From the NCBI GenBank assembly GCA_949987565.1, contig OX465120.1, forward strand, positions 1,676,173-1,740,172: a stretch of DNA of 64,000 nt, in the 5' to 3' direction. The first letter of the stretch is position 1. Each line of letters starts with the position of its first letter. The position numbers and the translations under genes were made by a program. Positions 19,776 to 31,679 of the stretch are shown one piece after another. This stretch comes from Luidia sarsii. Its lineage: Eukaryota > Echinodermata > Asteroidea > Paxillosida > Luidiidae. A model generated the notes under the pieces. The model worked only from the letters and a program-made list of their open reading frames with translations, had not been told where the DNA came from and did not search any database.

Positions 19776-22456
19776 TCCGTGATGGGCAGTATGGTTGCCT
19801 TATGTTCTCGCTCGGCGGCCATTTTTAGCAAGCAACGGAGTCCGCTATCGTCTGCTTTCGGTGCTCCGGAAGTGAAGCGGGAAAGTCACAAACATCGACA
19901 AAGATTACAACATTGGATGCGTGAACATAATGTGATAATTTTCGACGTGATGCGACCACGCGATGGAGCGCACGCGTGCGCCGACTTTGCTTACTAAAAA
20001 ATAAAGGCGTACAGTGCGTACTTCATCCGGATGCGTGCGATCTCGCAAGAGTAGGCTATCTTGCGCGCCTTCGCGCGCTATAGGATCTTTGGTGAGGAAG
20101 TAAGAGCTTGTTAAAAAAGACGTTCATCCGGTCTGTGTCCAGCCGTGGCCATAGGATTGGGGAAGTTGGAACGATTTGTGGGGCCATTTGGGGGCCATAA
20201 TTTTAGTGCCTTGTGAAGCCCTATAGTCTAATAGGTTGAATAGGTCTCCACAGGGAAATTGTAAAGTTGTATAGGTCTGCACAAGGATTTCACGAAACTG
20301 GTATTTGGAAATAACTCAGAAAGGGGATTTTTTTGATGGTTAAAAACCTGTCGCAAGTTGAAGTGTTTTATGAGCATTTCTTATTATGTATTTATGCAAA
20401 TCGAACTGAAAGCGAGTCTATGTGCGCTAGATTTTCAAGATTAATTGTTGTTCCTCACTGTTTTTTTTCTCTTGACACATTCTTCAACAAAACCGAACCT
20501 ACGTTATCTTAGAAGCAATTGTAAGGTCCCTTGAGTTTACCGCCGTCTTGTAATTCTACAGAAAGACCTATTATAAGGGACATACCGACAGTTTACATTT
20601 CTTTCTACACAGGAAAGTGAATGTGGTTGAAACGGGAGCAGTTTTTTAAAAACAAGTTCGCACTCGGTTGTGTAACTGCTCGATAACCCAAACCAATTTT
20701 TCCACAAGGATACAGATTCATGTATGTGTGTGTGATTTGAGTTTTTTGAAAGTGCATGATAAATAATTATTTATAACCTGAACTTATCTTCTGGACCTAA
20801 TGTTTTCCCCGTGGGAACGGTTTTGATTGCCGACAGTTTGAAATCCCAGAAGTTTATTGCACGTTTCATGGCGTGCTCGAATGTCGTTTGGACTAGGAGC
20901 GAGTCTATTCCGACGAGTAAGTGCTGTGAGGACTAGGAGCGAGTCTATAACGAGTAAGATAAAATAATACATTATGACCGAAGCCTAAGCCCGAGCCTAA
21001 GCCTTCATTTCGAAAACGGCCATAGAAAGCACCACCCCATCGTTTTACTGAGCTCTATGTACCCTGCCTACCACGTACAGACGGTTGTGACTGACTATGT
21101 CAAAAATGACAGCAATCGCTGTGCGGACTAGTAGCAAGTCTACCCCGGTGAGCCAGCCTCCTCACTTTGAAATTATCATAACAAGCGTAGTTGAATGTCC
21201 CCCACACAACCACACGGCAGTACCAACGCAATTAGCGCGGGAGGCAGGGAACCAGCGATCCATCAGCTCACCTGGTTCGTAGGCGGAACACGTGACGGTG
21301 ACCCCACTCGACGGTCGCTCGTCAAGCGTGCAAAAACAGCAGAATAGAATATAACAGGCGATCGTGAACTTCAGATATCAGAGCCGACAGCACACTGGAT
21401 TGGATTGGAGTCGCATTGTGTGTGTGTGTGTGTGTGTGGCATACGGTAATTGTTGGCTGTTGTTGGGCAACGCTTGCGTGCATGCACGAACCTAGCACAC
21501 ACCGTACGTATTACCTCGTTGTTACTACTGGTACTACCGCACGTGCATCGTTTTCCCGCGCGTAGACTGTGGACGTCGCACCGAGTTTCAGTGCGTCCGG
21601 GGTGTCAGTAGTGCGCGAATGACGCCCAGAGATTGATCTCCAGGTTCAGACTTCGAGTCGGGCGTGGACGACGGAGACCGATCCAGCCGGGAATCAGCTC
21701 GTCGGAGCCAGCTCGTTCGGGCCTGATTCCGAGGACTTCTTCGGTAACGGACCAAGGTAGGAACAGGGTTTGTAGGAAATAATCATAGTTGGTGGTGACG
21801 TTTCATCATGACTGTATAACACTTCTCTTTCCAGAAGGAGTGTGGCTCTGAAAAAAAGAGCCGGTATATATGAGATCAACGTTTCGGGTAGTGTGTACTC
21901 TGCCCTTCGTCGGGAGTTAATCTCAGTTTCGGAGCCACACTCCCTTTTCTCGAATTAACTGAGAGAAGTGTTACATGGTGTCACCGCAAACCTTCCACAC
22001 GGTATTTCCAAACCTTCAGGTCTTATCTAGGATACGCATGTACTCGTTCTATTTATAAAGAGCAGGTTTTTTCGCTGACACCGTGTACGAGAATCTATTG
22101 TTGTGATGAGTGGGCGTGGTTCTGGAGAAAAAAAAACCGGGGTTCCACTCGATCTACGTTTCGGACAGTGTGATATCCGATCGTCTTCAAGGAGGGGGAG
22201 AAGTACTTGTTCTGATTGCAAAATTCTGAAACAATTAATTCTGAAACACAAAAACATGGTTGAGGAAGGGATTATGTAGTGCATGTAGGCCCTGAGGCTA
22301 TAGTAGGTTTTTCTTATCTTACTAGGCCGGTATGTTCTAACCCGGTTTGGTAATTCACTCGGGGTAATTCTTTTTTAGAAATACTAGCATTTCCGCATGC
22401 TAAAGGACCAGTCTTGGTTCAACTGTCTAGGAACCGACTCCCCGTTGATAAAAATG
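19776..22456. other. gene-poor stretch, largely unassigned
   Basis: I see no conserved coding exons. A short TG repeat lies at about 21418-21437. At 21830-21975 there is a diverged copy of the GAAGGAGTGTGGCTCTGAAAA foldback family (arms near 21835 and 21930). CpG-containing sequence at 21540-21740 might be a promoter or first exon of something not visible here, but I cannot support a call. Confidence 0.4.
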
Positions 22457-22935
22457 TGACCCGGCACAGCGACATGACGAATATCCCACCAAATCACTTT
22501 TCGAGTAAACAACGCCTGAAGTCAAAGTATCTTCTCAATTCGATAAAAAAAAATTATCTTTTTTTGGTGGTATTTTCGGGAAGTTAATGTATTGGAGGAT
22601 ATTATGTCCAAAGGATTTTCCCAAATCCGTCTCTTAATGTTGACAAAATTAGGATTTCGGGGGAGTGTTTGTAAAACTATACTGTTTTCATGAAAATGTA
22701 AAATTCCTGCCTTTTTGAATGGCCGCTTTCGAGGAGTTACACTGGTGCTGCTATATTGTGTATGGCACCAAATGAACGAGCGAAGTCCCCTTGTACTATT
22801 TTACAACAAAGTTCACCCGGAAATAATGTTGATACCATGTGAAAGCTAATGGTATACTCTCTTTCACATCATTAGAAAATCTCAAAATCTCAAAAGTGGG
22901 GGTTTATTCCTCATTATGCTGTGCTGGGTCACAAA
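22457..22935 (+). repeat. non-autonomous DNA transposon, family GTGACCCGGCACAGC, copy 1
   Basis: It begins GTGACCCGGCACAGCGACATG and ends CATTATGCTGTGCTGGGTCAC, giving terminal inverted repeats of about 15 bases. The internal sequence (CGAGTAAACAACGCCTGAAG, CCTTTTTGAATGGCCGCTTTC, GAACGAGCGAAGTCCCC) is shared with copies at 26364-26837 and 44670-45131. It is flanked by AAAT on both sides, a possible 4-bp target duplication. No transposase is encoded. Confidence 0.85.
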
Positions 22936-23025
22936 TGGTCGAGGTACGGGGCTGTGTTCTCGGCGAGGGTAACAACAATAGACAGCAGTGTTGTCACGGC
23001 ACGGTATATAATTATAAACTATAGC

Positions 23026-23225
23026 NNNNNNNNNNNNNNNNNNNNNNNNNNNNNNNNNNNNNNNNNNNNNNNNNNNNNNNNNNNNNNNNNNNNNNNNNNN
23101 NNNNNNNNNNNNNNNNNNNNNNNNNNNNNNNNNNNNNNNNNNNNNNNNNNNNNNNNNNNNNNNNNNNNNNNNNNNNNNNNNNNNNNNNNNNNNNNNNNNN
23201 NNNNNNNNNNNNNNNNNNNNNNNNN
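23026..23225. other. assembly gap (200 N)
   Basis: Exactly 200 unknown bases, a conventional placeholder size, so the true length is unknown. Flanks on both sides are non-coding. Confidence 0.99.
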
Positions 23226-23519
23226 TTTAAAAGGGTTCTGTTCTGTTCTGGGGTTTTTTCACGGCAACATGACATAAATTCACCCCATTTTCACAGTTAA
23301 GATTTGCACAGTGCACGTGAGGAATGTCCTGCTAGGACCGAAACATTTCTCATTATTTGTTTCGTGTGTGTGGGTTTTTTTTTCGTTTCGAAATTCCAGA
23401 ATATCTCTGCACAACCGTTGCCTGAATTATAGGTATATATTTATACATCGTTTCCTTGTTCTCGTCTAGTCTACCGTCGTTCCATTATGTGAAGAATTTT
23501 GAGGTTAACAATGGCTGAA

Positions 23520-23640
23520 AAGGTGATATACAAAAATGTTGCAAACTGCTTACTGACTAAAATTACCAAAATGTAAATCTAAAATTTAGTGGGCCTGACG
23601 TTTCGATCCTAGCAGGACCTTTTTCAAAGGCAGAGGGTAG
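23520..23640 (-). repeat. CCTGACGTTTCGATC element, single arm
   Basis: AAAATGTTGCAAACTGCTTACTGACTAAAATTACC is followed by AGTGGGCCTGACGTTTCG and AGGACCTTTTTCAAAGGC. This is one inverted half of the dispersed repeat, without the CT-rich head. Confidence 0.7.
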
Positions 23641-23799
23641 ACAAGGATAGGCACATTCATTTTTGGTGACTAACATTTTGCCGATGGATGATCTATGAGA
23701 GAGATTTTCTGTGGGAAAAGAATACGGATCCGTTTGTAGGGCACCAAAATGAAGTTTGAGATTTGAAGGTTATTTCAAAGTGGGAATAACTAACAGGAG

Positions 23800-24000
23800 T
23801 AATGGGTTTACGGTGACACCATGCGAAATTCTCTCTTTTGTGAGTAATGTGTGGTTCGACGTTTCGAACAGTGTACTCTGTTCGTCTCCTGGAGACGAAC
23901 AGAGTACACTGTTCGAAACGTCGAGTTCCTCCGGTTCTTTTCAGAACCACACATATACTCACAAATATTAAAGGGAGAATTTTACATGGTGTCACCGCAA
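23800..24000. repeat. foldback element, family GTGACACCATG / AGAACC
   Basis: Arms starting GGTGACACCATGCGAAATTC at about 23812 and returning as GAATTTTACATGGTGTCACCGC at 23977-23998 enclose GACGTTTCGAACAGTGTACT and its complement around GTCTCCTGGAGAC. Relatives are at 40915-41075, 43620-43805 and 60450-60560. Confidence 0.75.
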
Positions 24001-24234
24001 ACCTAAAATATTACTAAAAAATGAAGTTTGTGACCAAAATCCAAATCTCTAAACGGTAGAATGCCTTGCATTTCCATCGGATTTCTTTTTTCAGAGGAAG
24101 AATGAGAAAGGGTCATGTTAGGATCAAAACCTTACACCCTCTGTCCCTCCTTTTGAGATTTTGTCAGGACTGTAGGAAGGTGTTTTGGTTTCAGTCACTG
24201 AAAAGAGCTTTGCTCGGCGTTTAATGACACGATT

Positions 24235-24490
24235 TCAGTTCTGCAATCCCTGATCATGCTCTGATAATCCCTGCTGCAAGGACACACTCTCGTGATAGAA
24301 GTTTTTATCCACATGGCTGTTAGAATTTGGAATAGTCTCCCTGACCGTGTCGTTGGTACAATCTCCTGCTCTGGTCTTTATCAAGCCTACAAAGTCCGCG
24401 TACATACATTTTCTCCTAACATGATAAACCAATTGTTTTCATCCTTTAGTTTACCATCACTATTTTTAACTTCTCTGGTGCGATGCTATA
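24235..24490 (+). mobile_element. non-LTR retrotransposon C-terminal fragment
   Basis: The + strand encodes AVRIWNSLPDRVVG followed by SGLYQAYKVRVHTF, the R.WNSLP..VV...S...F pattern at the end of LINE reverse-transcriptase proteins. It differs from the FFPR-type copies, so a second LINE lineage is represented. No upstream RT core is visible. Confidence 0.55.
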
Positions 24491-24934
24491 ATATGGACCA
24501 TTGATTGGGCCTCGGTGATTTTTTTTCCTTAAATTCTAGAGAGCTATTTTTCACATACGAGCTTGTATTGGCAGAATATTAAAACATTCAAGTCAAGAAA
24601 AATCGCTCAAAAGCTCAAAAAGACGTCGGGTTTGAAATCGTTGATATTTGCAAAGTGGTCATTTTAAAGTGGTCATTGCTTCAAGAATATTGCCACCGAT
24701 TTATCCAGGCATGCCGGTTTTTGCCACGGTTGAATTTTTTGCGAACAATGTATATTACGGCCGATGAAAACCGTCATATCATTTTGGGATCGCATAATGG
24801 CCGTGAGTTGAATACGTTTGCTTTTAATGTATCGGAGGCTCCCGTAATATATTTAGCCACGTTTATTAGTGCGACCAGTCGTGTGGCAGCCTCATACGAG
24901 GTCATCTCTGTCACTGTATTGATGATGAGGTTAA

Positions 24935-24951
24935 CGGAGAGAGAGAGAGAA

Positions 24952-25000
<49 letters not shown>

Positions 25001-25284
25001 TTGCGATGCGGGGCTGTGTATGTAGAAAGCGATTTAACCGGGATGCCGGAGTATAATATATAATTGTTAACCGGTAGATTCGTCCCTGGGGTTGAAAGGG
25101 CAGGGGAGGTCGCTTTGTATATCGTGGAATTCCTTCGATGAGGCCTTTAGGTGAATTCCCCTCTGGAGTCTCCGAGCCAGATGGAATTGGGAAGAATGAT
25201 TGAAAGAGAGGGGCGGGGAGATAGAGAGGAGAGAGAAAGAGAGAGAGAGAGGGGGAGAGAGAGAGAGGGAGAGAGAGACAGAGA

Positions 25285-25380
<96 letters not shown>

Positions 25381-26045
25381 GAGACAGAGACAGAGAGGGG
25401 GAGACAGAGGGAGAGACATAGAGTGGGGAGAGAGGTTGAGAGAGAGCGAATGAGAGGGGGAGAGGTAGGCGAGAGAGGAGGAGAGGGAGAGAGATAGAGG
25501 AGAGAAAGAGGTAGAGAGAGAGACCGGGAGATAGAGACGGAGAGACTGAAGGAGAGACAGGGAGAGGGGGGGGGGAGAGGTGGAGAGACTGAGGCAGAGA
25601 AAGGAGGGGGAGTGCATGGGAGAGAAAGCGAGAGCTAGAGGAGAGAGAAGTAGAGAGAGAGAGGGGAGAGGAAGAGAGAGACGTGGAAAGAGGAGAGAGG
25701 GGAGAGAGAGGGAGGGAGAGGCAGAGAAAGAAGGAGGCATGGAGTGGGAGAGAGAGAGAGAGAGAGGTGGAGAGGGGGGGGGGGGGAAGAGAAGGAGAGA
25801 GAGGGCCAGGAAGAGAGAGGATGGAGGGAGAGAGAGTTCGAAAGACAGACAGAGAGTCGGACCGATAGAGAGAGAAAGAGAGAAGAAGAGAGGTGGAGAG
25901 TGCATAAGGAAGAGGTGCAGAGAGAGAGAGAGAGAGAGAGGAGAGAGGGGGAGAAAGAGGGAGAGAGAGACAGAGAGGGGGAGACAGAGAGGGAGGGAGA
26001 GGCAGAGAAAGAAGGAGGCAGGGAGTGCGAGAGAGGGAGAGTAGA
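24935..26045. repeat. GA-rich simple-sequence region
   Basis: A short (GA)n tract at 24938-24990 is followed, after about 160 unique bases, by about 890 bases of purine-rich (GAGAGG)n, (GA)n and GGGGA variants from 25150 to 26045. The long R/E-rich or S/L-rich reading frames here are by-products of the repeat. Confidence 0.85.
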
Positions 26046-26363
26046 CTAGACTGGCAGTGGATTCATATAAGTCTTACATTCACCATCGGCCCATGATGTG
26101 GGTCTTAAGAGAATCCATAATGAAGTCTAATTGGCTTAGCTCAACGAAATGTCCCGTATTATAGTAAACGGCACTGTGGTACCACATTATGTCGAGAAAC
26201 CACAAAATGTCTACGTGAAGCGTTTGCCCCAACGCATCAGATCACGAGGCTTGATTAAATGCCGTAATAATGTGCTCAGTGCTTGGCCCGATTGCATGCT
26301 GTAATATAAAACGCAAGTATCTAGCGTCAAAGCCCCTGCACATCATCGGTAAAAGTCAAATTG

Positions 26364-26837
26364 TGACCCGGCACGGCGACATGAGGAATATCCCACCGAA
26401 ACACTTTTCGAGTAAAAAACGCCTGAAGTCAAAAGTATCTTCTCAATTCGATTAAAAATCAAATTTTGTTTTTTTTGTATTTTCGGAAAGTTAATGTATT
26501 GGAGGATGTTATGTCCAAAGATTTTTTTTTTTTTTAATCCGTCTCTAAATGTTGAAAAAACGAGGATTTGGGGGTGTGTGTCTGTGTACTGTTTTCATGA
26601 AAATGTAAAGTTCTTGCCTTTTTGAATGGCCGCTTTCGAGGAGTTAGTATGGCGCTGCTATATTGTGTCTGGTACCAAATGAACGAGCGAAGTCCCCTTG
26701 TACTATTTACAACAAAGTTCACACGGAAATAATGTTGATATCATTTGAAAGCTATTGGTATACTCTTTCACATCATTAGAAAATCTCAAAATCACAAAAG
26801 TGGGGGTTATTCCTCGTTATGCTGTGCCGGGTCACAA
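26364..26837 (+). repeat. non-autonomous DNA transposon, family GTGACCCGGCACAGC, copy 2
   Basis: Starts GTGACCCGGCACGGCGACATG and ends CGTTATGCTGTGCCGGGTCAC, in the same orientation and about the same length as copy 1. It is flanked by AATT on both sides. Small differences in homopolymer runs separate it from the other copies. Confidence 0.85.
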
Positions 26838-27735
26838 TTAAAGATTGCCATTAAACCATTAAACATTCCGAAAAAACAATGACTGCGAATTGGTTTGAGC
26901 TCAAATGAGATGAACAAAAAAAATACCCACTATGAGTCAAGTGATGGACATGTAAAGTAAGCATCGATCTATTTCACTCTTCGGATCCAATCCTGCGTGT
27001 GTTTGCACGCACTGCACTTAAGCCCGACGTGTAACCGTTTTCTGCACGACGTTAATTCTCCCATCCCCCCACCCCAAAAAAGGGATTTCTTTCTCGACCC
27101 TGGCTTCGGCGGTCATTTTTTCCCATTTTGCGGGAGTTGAAAATGTGGCCCGTTAAAATTTGACACTCAACACGAGGTGTCCATTAAATTTTCATCAAAA
27201 ATGTAGCCCCCTATTATTTTGAAAAAATAATAAATGAAAAAACGCACAGGTTGCCAAGGAGACGAAACGAGCAAGCCCCCTCCTCCCAACCACCCCCCCC
27301 CAAAAAAAAAAGATCAACCCGTCAGCGTTTATTTCGAAGTGCAGTCTACTCAAATATTTCGTTCCAAGTCTTGGCCGGTTTAAAAAAAAAAAAAAAAAAC
27401 CTACCGCTTAATCTTTGGGGGAAATGATCCAATATACAAACGAATCCATTGAATATGGCTTCTTTTGTGCTGAACGGGCTCGTGGGTTTTTAGAAAGCAT
27501 TATTCGTATAATTATTATGGTTTTGTGGCGAAGGATTTGGGTGTTTTCAGAGGCGGACCGAATTGATTAGAAATATTATTCCCATTGCCAGAAGTTCGGC
27601 ACTCAAACAAAAGCCACCAGGTCCCAAGGACAATCCCAAGGCTCCCTTAGTTACTTCTTATACCACCCTTCTCTCCCTCCTCTCAGGAAGATAACTAAGA
27701 AAAACCACCATATTCTCCACACTTCAGATCGTCTG
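26838..27735. other. unassigned intergenic sequence
   Basis: AT-rich with homopolymer A and C runs (27290-27315, 27378-27400). I see no conserved coding or repeat signature that I can name. Confidence 0.4.
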
Positions 27736-27737
27736 TT

Positions 27738-27950
27738 TTGGCCTTCAGGCGCCCCCGTAACCTGCGTGACTTAATTGTCCGAGCAGAGGTTCCCCCTTCG
27801 GACACTTCATCACCTCCCACTAAATTTGGTACATTTAAGTGTACCTCGAAATGCATTGTTTGCAAGACACATGTCAAGGAAATAGGCTCTTTCAATGGAC
27901 ATTCTTCTGTAACTACCCACACGACCTATGGCTCTATCACGTGTACTGTC
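27738..27950 (+). mobile_element. Penelope-like retroelement fragment (RT to GIY-YIG linker)
   Basis: The + strand encodes RRPRNLRDLIVRAEVP, then GTFKCTSKCIVCKTH and TTYGSITCT. NLRDLLVRAK followed by G.F.C....C..C is the segment that joins reverse transcriptase to the GIY-YIG nuclease in Penelope-like elements. The reading then runs straight into a CCTGT pentamer array where the GIY-YIG domain should follow, so the element is truncated. Confidence 0.65.
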
Positions 27951-28376
27951 ATGTCCTGTCCTGTCCTGTCCTGCCCTGTCCTGTCCTGTCCTGTCCTGTC
28001 CTGTCCTGCCCTGTCTTGTCCTGTCCTGTCCTTTCCTGGTGTGTAATGTTCTGTCCTTTCCTTTCCCGTCCTGTCCTGTCCTGTCCTGTCCTGCCCTGTC
28101 CTGTCCTGTCCTGTCCTGTCCTGTCCTGTCCTGTCCTGTCCTGTCCTGTCCTTTCCTGTCCTGTCCTTTCCTGTCCTGTCCTGTCCTGTCCTGTCCTGTC
28201 CTGTCCTGTCCTGCCCTACCCTACCCTGCCCTGCCCAGCCCTGCCCTGCCCTGCCCTGCCCTGCCCTGCCCTGCCCTGCCCTGCCCTGCCCTGCCCTGCC
28301 CTGCCCTGCCCTGCCCTGCCCTGCTCTGCCCTGCCCTGCCCTGCCCTGCCCTGCCCTGCCCTGCCCTGCCCTGCCA
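27950..28376 (+). repeat. pentanucleotide array, CCTGT then CCTGC
   Basis: About 85 tandem pentamers. The first two thirds are mainly CCTGT with scattered CCTTT; from about 28210 it switches to near-pure CCTGC. The array starts inside the Penelope-like fragment. The LSCPVLSC and ALPCPALPC frames are repeat artefacts. Confidence 0.92.
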
Positions 28377-29049
28377 TGTCTCTCCGAATCAGCGGTTTCT
28401 TTACCGGAATGTAACATTCAAAGGAATAGTCATTTTGTTTATCAATGATTGCAGGTTTTTACCGACGGATTTAATTCGGGAAAGGCAGATGGGTCTCGCT
28501 TTCGGTCCCTGTGGGGAGACAAAGTCAGAGAAGATATGAAAAAATCTACAATCTATTATTGGACCGAAAATGCCCGACCGGCCAAGCATAGCGGAAATTC
28601 GGTGCCGGATATTTCACGGAAGCGTGTACGTCGCGTTTTTAATACGCCATACGATTGCACTATACAGTACACGGGATGGCCGTTACTCGTTAGCTCAAGA
28701 ACATGGTGCGGAAATTATTTTCCCATCAGGACGGATAATTTGTCGTCGCTGGAATCAAATTTTTGCCCCGCTGGTACCCATGTCGGATTCTTTTGTTGTT
28801 GCTGTTGCTGTTGGCGTTGGTGGTACAGCGCAAACCATTTCCTGAAAATAAGTGCCGATGCAGGAAAATGAAAATGAACCAAATTATGAAATAAAAAAAA
28901 ATCTTTTTTGTAATTATAATGGCGTTTTCCGGACGGAAATTTGCCCGGCTCTGAGGCAGATAGACGTCTGTACTTTTCGCTTGGCTCATCAGTCTACGAA
29001 CGGGATTCGTTAACCATCTGTGAGCTAAGGTGGCGTATTGATGCATCTA
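28377..29049. other. unassigned sequence after the pentamer array
   Basis: An open frame of 140 codons on the + strand (28449-28871) has no family features I recognise and ends in a TTG/TGC microsatellite. I do not call a gene here. Confidence 0.35.
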
Positions 29050-29985
29050 CTCCAAAAGAAGAGATATATAAGAGAACCGACATATGACGCTTAACCACCG
29101 TCGTTGAGCCATGCTGGTACCCCGTAAATTGTGTGGGGACTATACAAGGACGTGTTTTGTAAACCAGCGTAGGTTAGGCTTACGGCGCTACGGTTAGGGT
29201 TATGGTTACGGGAGGCATATAAGCGTCACGACGTATGACACTCAACCACGTGGTTGGGGTATGGTTGCGCACTACACACGTATGACGCTTTGTGTATGGT
29301 TGCTGGCCTAACACACGCAACGTTGGGCACTTGGGTCCAGTTTGACCCTAACCGTAACCGTAACACTAACCGTAACGCTAACCCTAACCCAAACAACCCT
29401 AATCCTAACCCTAACCCAAACAATGCTAATCCTAACCCTAATCCTAATCCTAATCCTAACCCTAACCACCCTAATCCTAACCCTAACCCTAATCCTAATC
29501 CTAACCCTCACTCTATCCCTAACACTAACCCAACCCTAACTCTAACCCTAACTCTAACCGTAACCGTAACCCTAACCCTAACCGTAACACCCTAACCCTA
29601 ACCTACACTGGTTTACAAAACATGTCCTTGTATAGTCCCCACACAATTAACGGAGTACCGGCGATGGTGGTTGAGCGTCATATGTCGGTTCTGTTATATA
29701 TCTCGGTTACGGACAGAGTTAGAGTTCGGGTTGGGTTGGCGTTACTGATAGAGTTAGGATTGGGATTAGGATTAGGGCTAGGTTCAGGATTAGGGTTGTT
29801 AGGGTTAGGATTAGGATAAGGGTTATGGTTGTTTCGTGCTTGTGCCTGTAACTACCCGAGAAATGAATGAATAAATAAATGAATGAATGCGGGAGGCCTC
29901 AGCAAAACCTGGCTTCGCGCATGCGCACTTATAGCTTATAGCCTCGGTGGTTAAGCGTCATACGTCGTGACGCTTATATGCCTCC
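29050..29985. repeat. composite foldback element with telomere-like cores
   Basis: From the left: CCGACATATGACGCTTAACC, ACAAGGACGTGTTTTGTAAACC, then TTAGGG-type sequence, GGAGGCATATAAGCGTCACG, a CCCTAA-rich core (29345-29600), GGTTTACAAAACATGTCCTTG and GAGCGTCATATGTCGG, a second TTAGGG-type core in the opposite orientation (29715-29825), AATGAATG microsatellite, and finally GGTTAAGCGTCATACGTCG. It looks like two or three copies of the 19320-19775 element inserted head to head. Confidence 0.75.
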
Positions 29986-30960
29986 AAAAGAAAGTCCTTT
30001 TCGAGTAAACGGCATTGAAAGTCAAAGAATTGCCAACATGCATTTGCCAGAATCAATTTCAATTCATTTGCATTTTCGGAGAGCTTATGGAATCATCGTC
30101 CCGAAGGAAGTTTTATTTATTTTTTTGTCTGCGCGCACGATGCAAACACTGTCCACGCACCGTGTGCAAGACCTCAAACTTTAGAGCCGGGTTTTGTTTT
30201 TTTGTTTGTCTCGAAAAGTGGTTTCCTTGACTACGCGTTTACCGACCTCGTCGTATTTTTTCGCGTCGTAACTTTGGATTTCGGCAACGTACGGACGTGA
30301 TTTTGATATCATTGGAAAGCTGGCTAGGTACCCTTTGCAGTGGTGGGACAATCGCAATGATGGAGGGGAATCCTCATTATGCATTAGCGGGTGACATTGT
30401 AGTCTTTCAATTCGATCCGTCGGTCTGACTAGTCGATCCCTAAGACCTTTCTCAAAGGTATGACCCCGTTTTAACCATGCAGGGAGGTCCATCTAGTTTC
30501 GAAACGTCATGTCGTGCTGATGAGGCTGTTATTTTTCTCTCTTTTTTATTTTGTTATATTTTTTTTTTTTTTTTTTTTTTGGGCGGGGTAATTTGTTGGT
30601 TTTTCAGTCAATGAACACCCTGCAACGTGCTTACGTAAGGCCCTGTTCAGATAGAGTTATACCTACTAATGGTATTAGCGCTGCCATCGGTGTTTTGCCA
30701 TGACTGTCGTGTGTTTTGTTCGTATACTACATCATTTTTTTCCCTCATCAACTTGCTTCGTACATACATTTGCACTGAGCTCGATAGCCTAATTCTAACC
30801 AAATCTTGCTTCAATTGTCGGCACCTGATGTGACCCCCCTCCCCTATAATAACCATGTTTGGAATTATATCTGATAATGAGGTTGTTGTTGTTGTTGTTT
30901 TTTCCCGCGGGCAGTTGTGGATGCATATACTCTGGACTAGCTTGTTCAATTCTGAGAGTG
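29986..30960. other. possible diverged element, then unassigned sequence
   Basis: 29990-30395 contains CCTTTTCGAGTAAACGGC and ends CCTCATTATGCATTAGCGGGTGAC, echoing the start and end of the GTGACCCGGCACAGC transposons, so it may be a diverged relative. Beyond it there is a poly-T run (30558-30580) and nothing I can name. Confidence 0.4.
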
Positions 30961-31215
30961 GGGGAGGGAGGTTCAGAGAGAGGTGTAGAGAGAGATAGAT
31001 CTAGGTAGAGAGAAGGAATAAGAGAGACAGGGAGAGAGAGAGAGAGGGGGGGAGAGAGAGAGGGGGAGGGAGATAGAGAGAGGGGGAGAGAGAGAGAGGG
31101 AGAGAGAGAGGGAGGGAGGGGGAGAGAGGGAGAGAGAGAGGGAGGGAGAGAGAGAGGGGGAGAGAGGGAGAGGGAGGGAGAGAGACAGAGAGAGAGATAG
31201 AGAGAGGGAGGTGCA
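30960..31215. repeat. GA-rich simple-sequence tract
   Basis: About 250 bases of (GAGAGG)n, GGGAG and AGAGAT variants, of the same general type as 25150-26045. Confidence 0.85.
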
Positions 31216-31679
31216 GATAGATGTGCAGGAATCGATGCCCTTAGTACCACGATGCCGCGAGCCACAGCTCAGTATCACCGCGTTTATAAGATTATCAAGA
31301 CGAGTTCAGTCCGCGGCCCTTCAAGCCCTCGGATACCGGGTAATTCGGGTCAGAGAGGGTGGGGTGCTGAATGGGAGAGGAAGGTAGGGGGGGGGGAGGG
31401 GAATACAATTGACTGCACGACCGCACTGTCACATGCTCGTGTTATGACTGCGAAAGATAGGCCTACGTTGTTTTTGTCTCTGTTTTATAGGAACGGTGCA
31501 CAAAGCCTTGCCCGATACGGCAGCACATGTACAGTGCTTGGGAATTATTATGGGTTTTTTTCTTCAGTTTTATAGCGTATGGTTATATTTTTTTCGACGA
31601 AGGATTGTCCTATACATGTATTACCCGATCTGAGGTTAGCGCTGTATGTTCAGTGCTTTGTTTGACACCTATAGTTGGT

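Noticed and set aside
24655..25056. 133-codon + strand frame
   Set aside because: The C-terminal third is a GA repeat and the rest shows no family similarity I can identify.
28449..28871. 140-codon + strand frame in the gene desert
   Set aside because: No recognisable domain, no codon pattern of a conserved exon, and it ends in a microsatellite.
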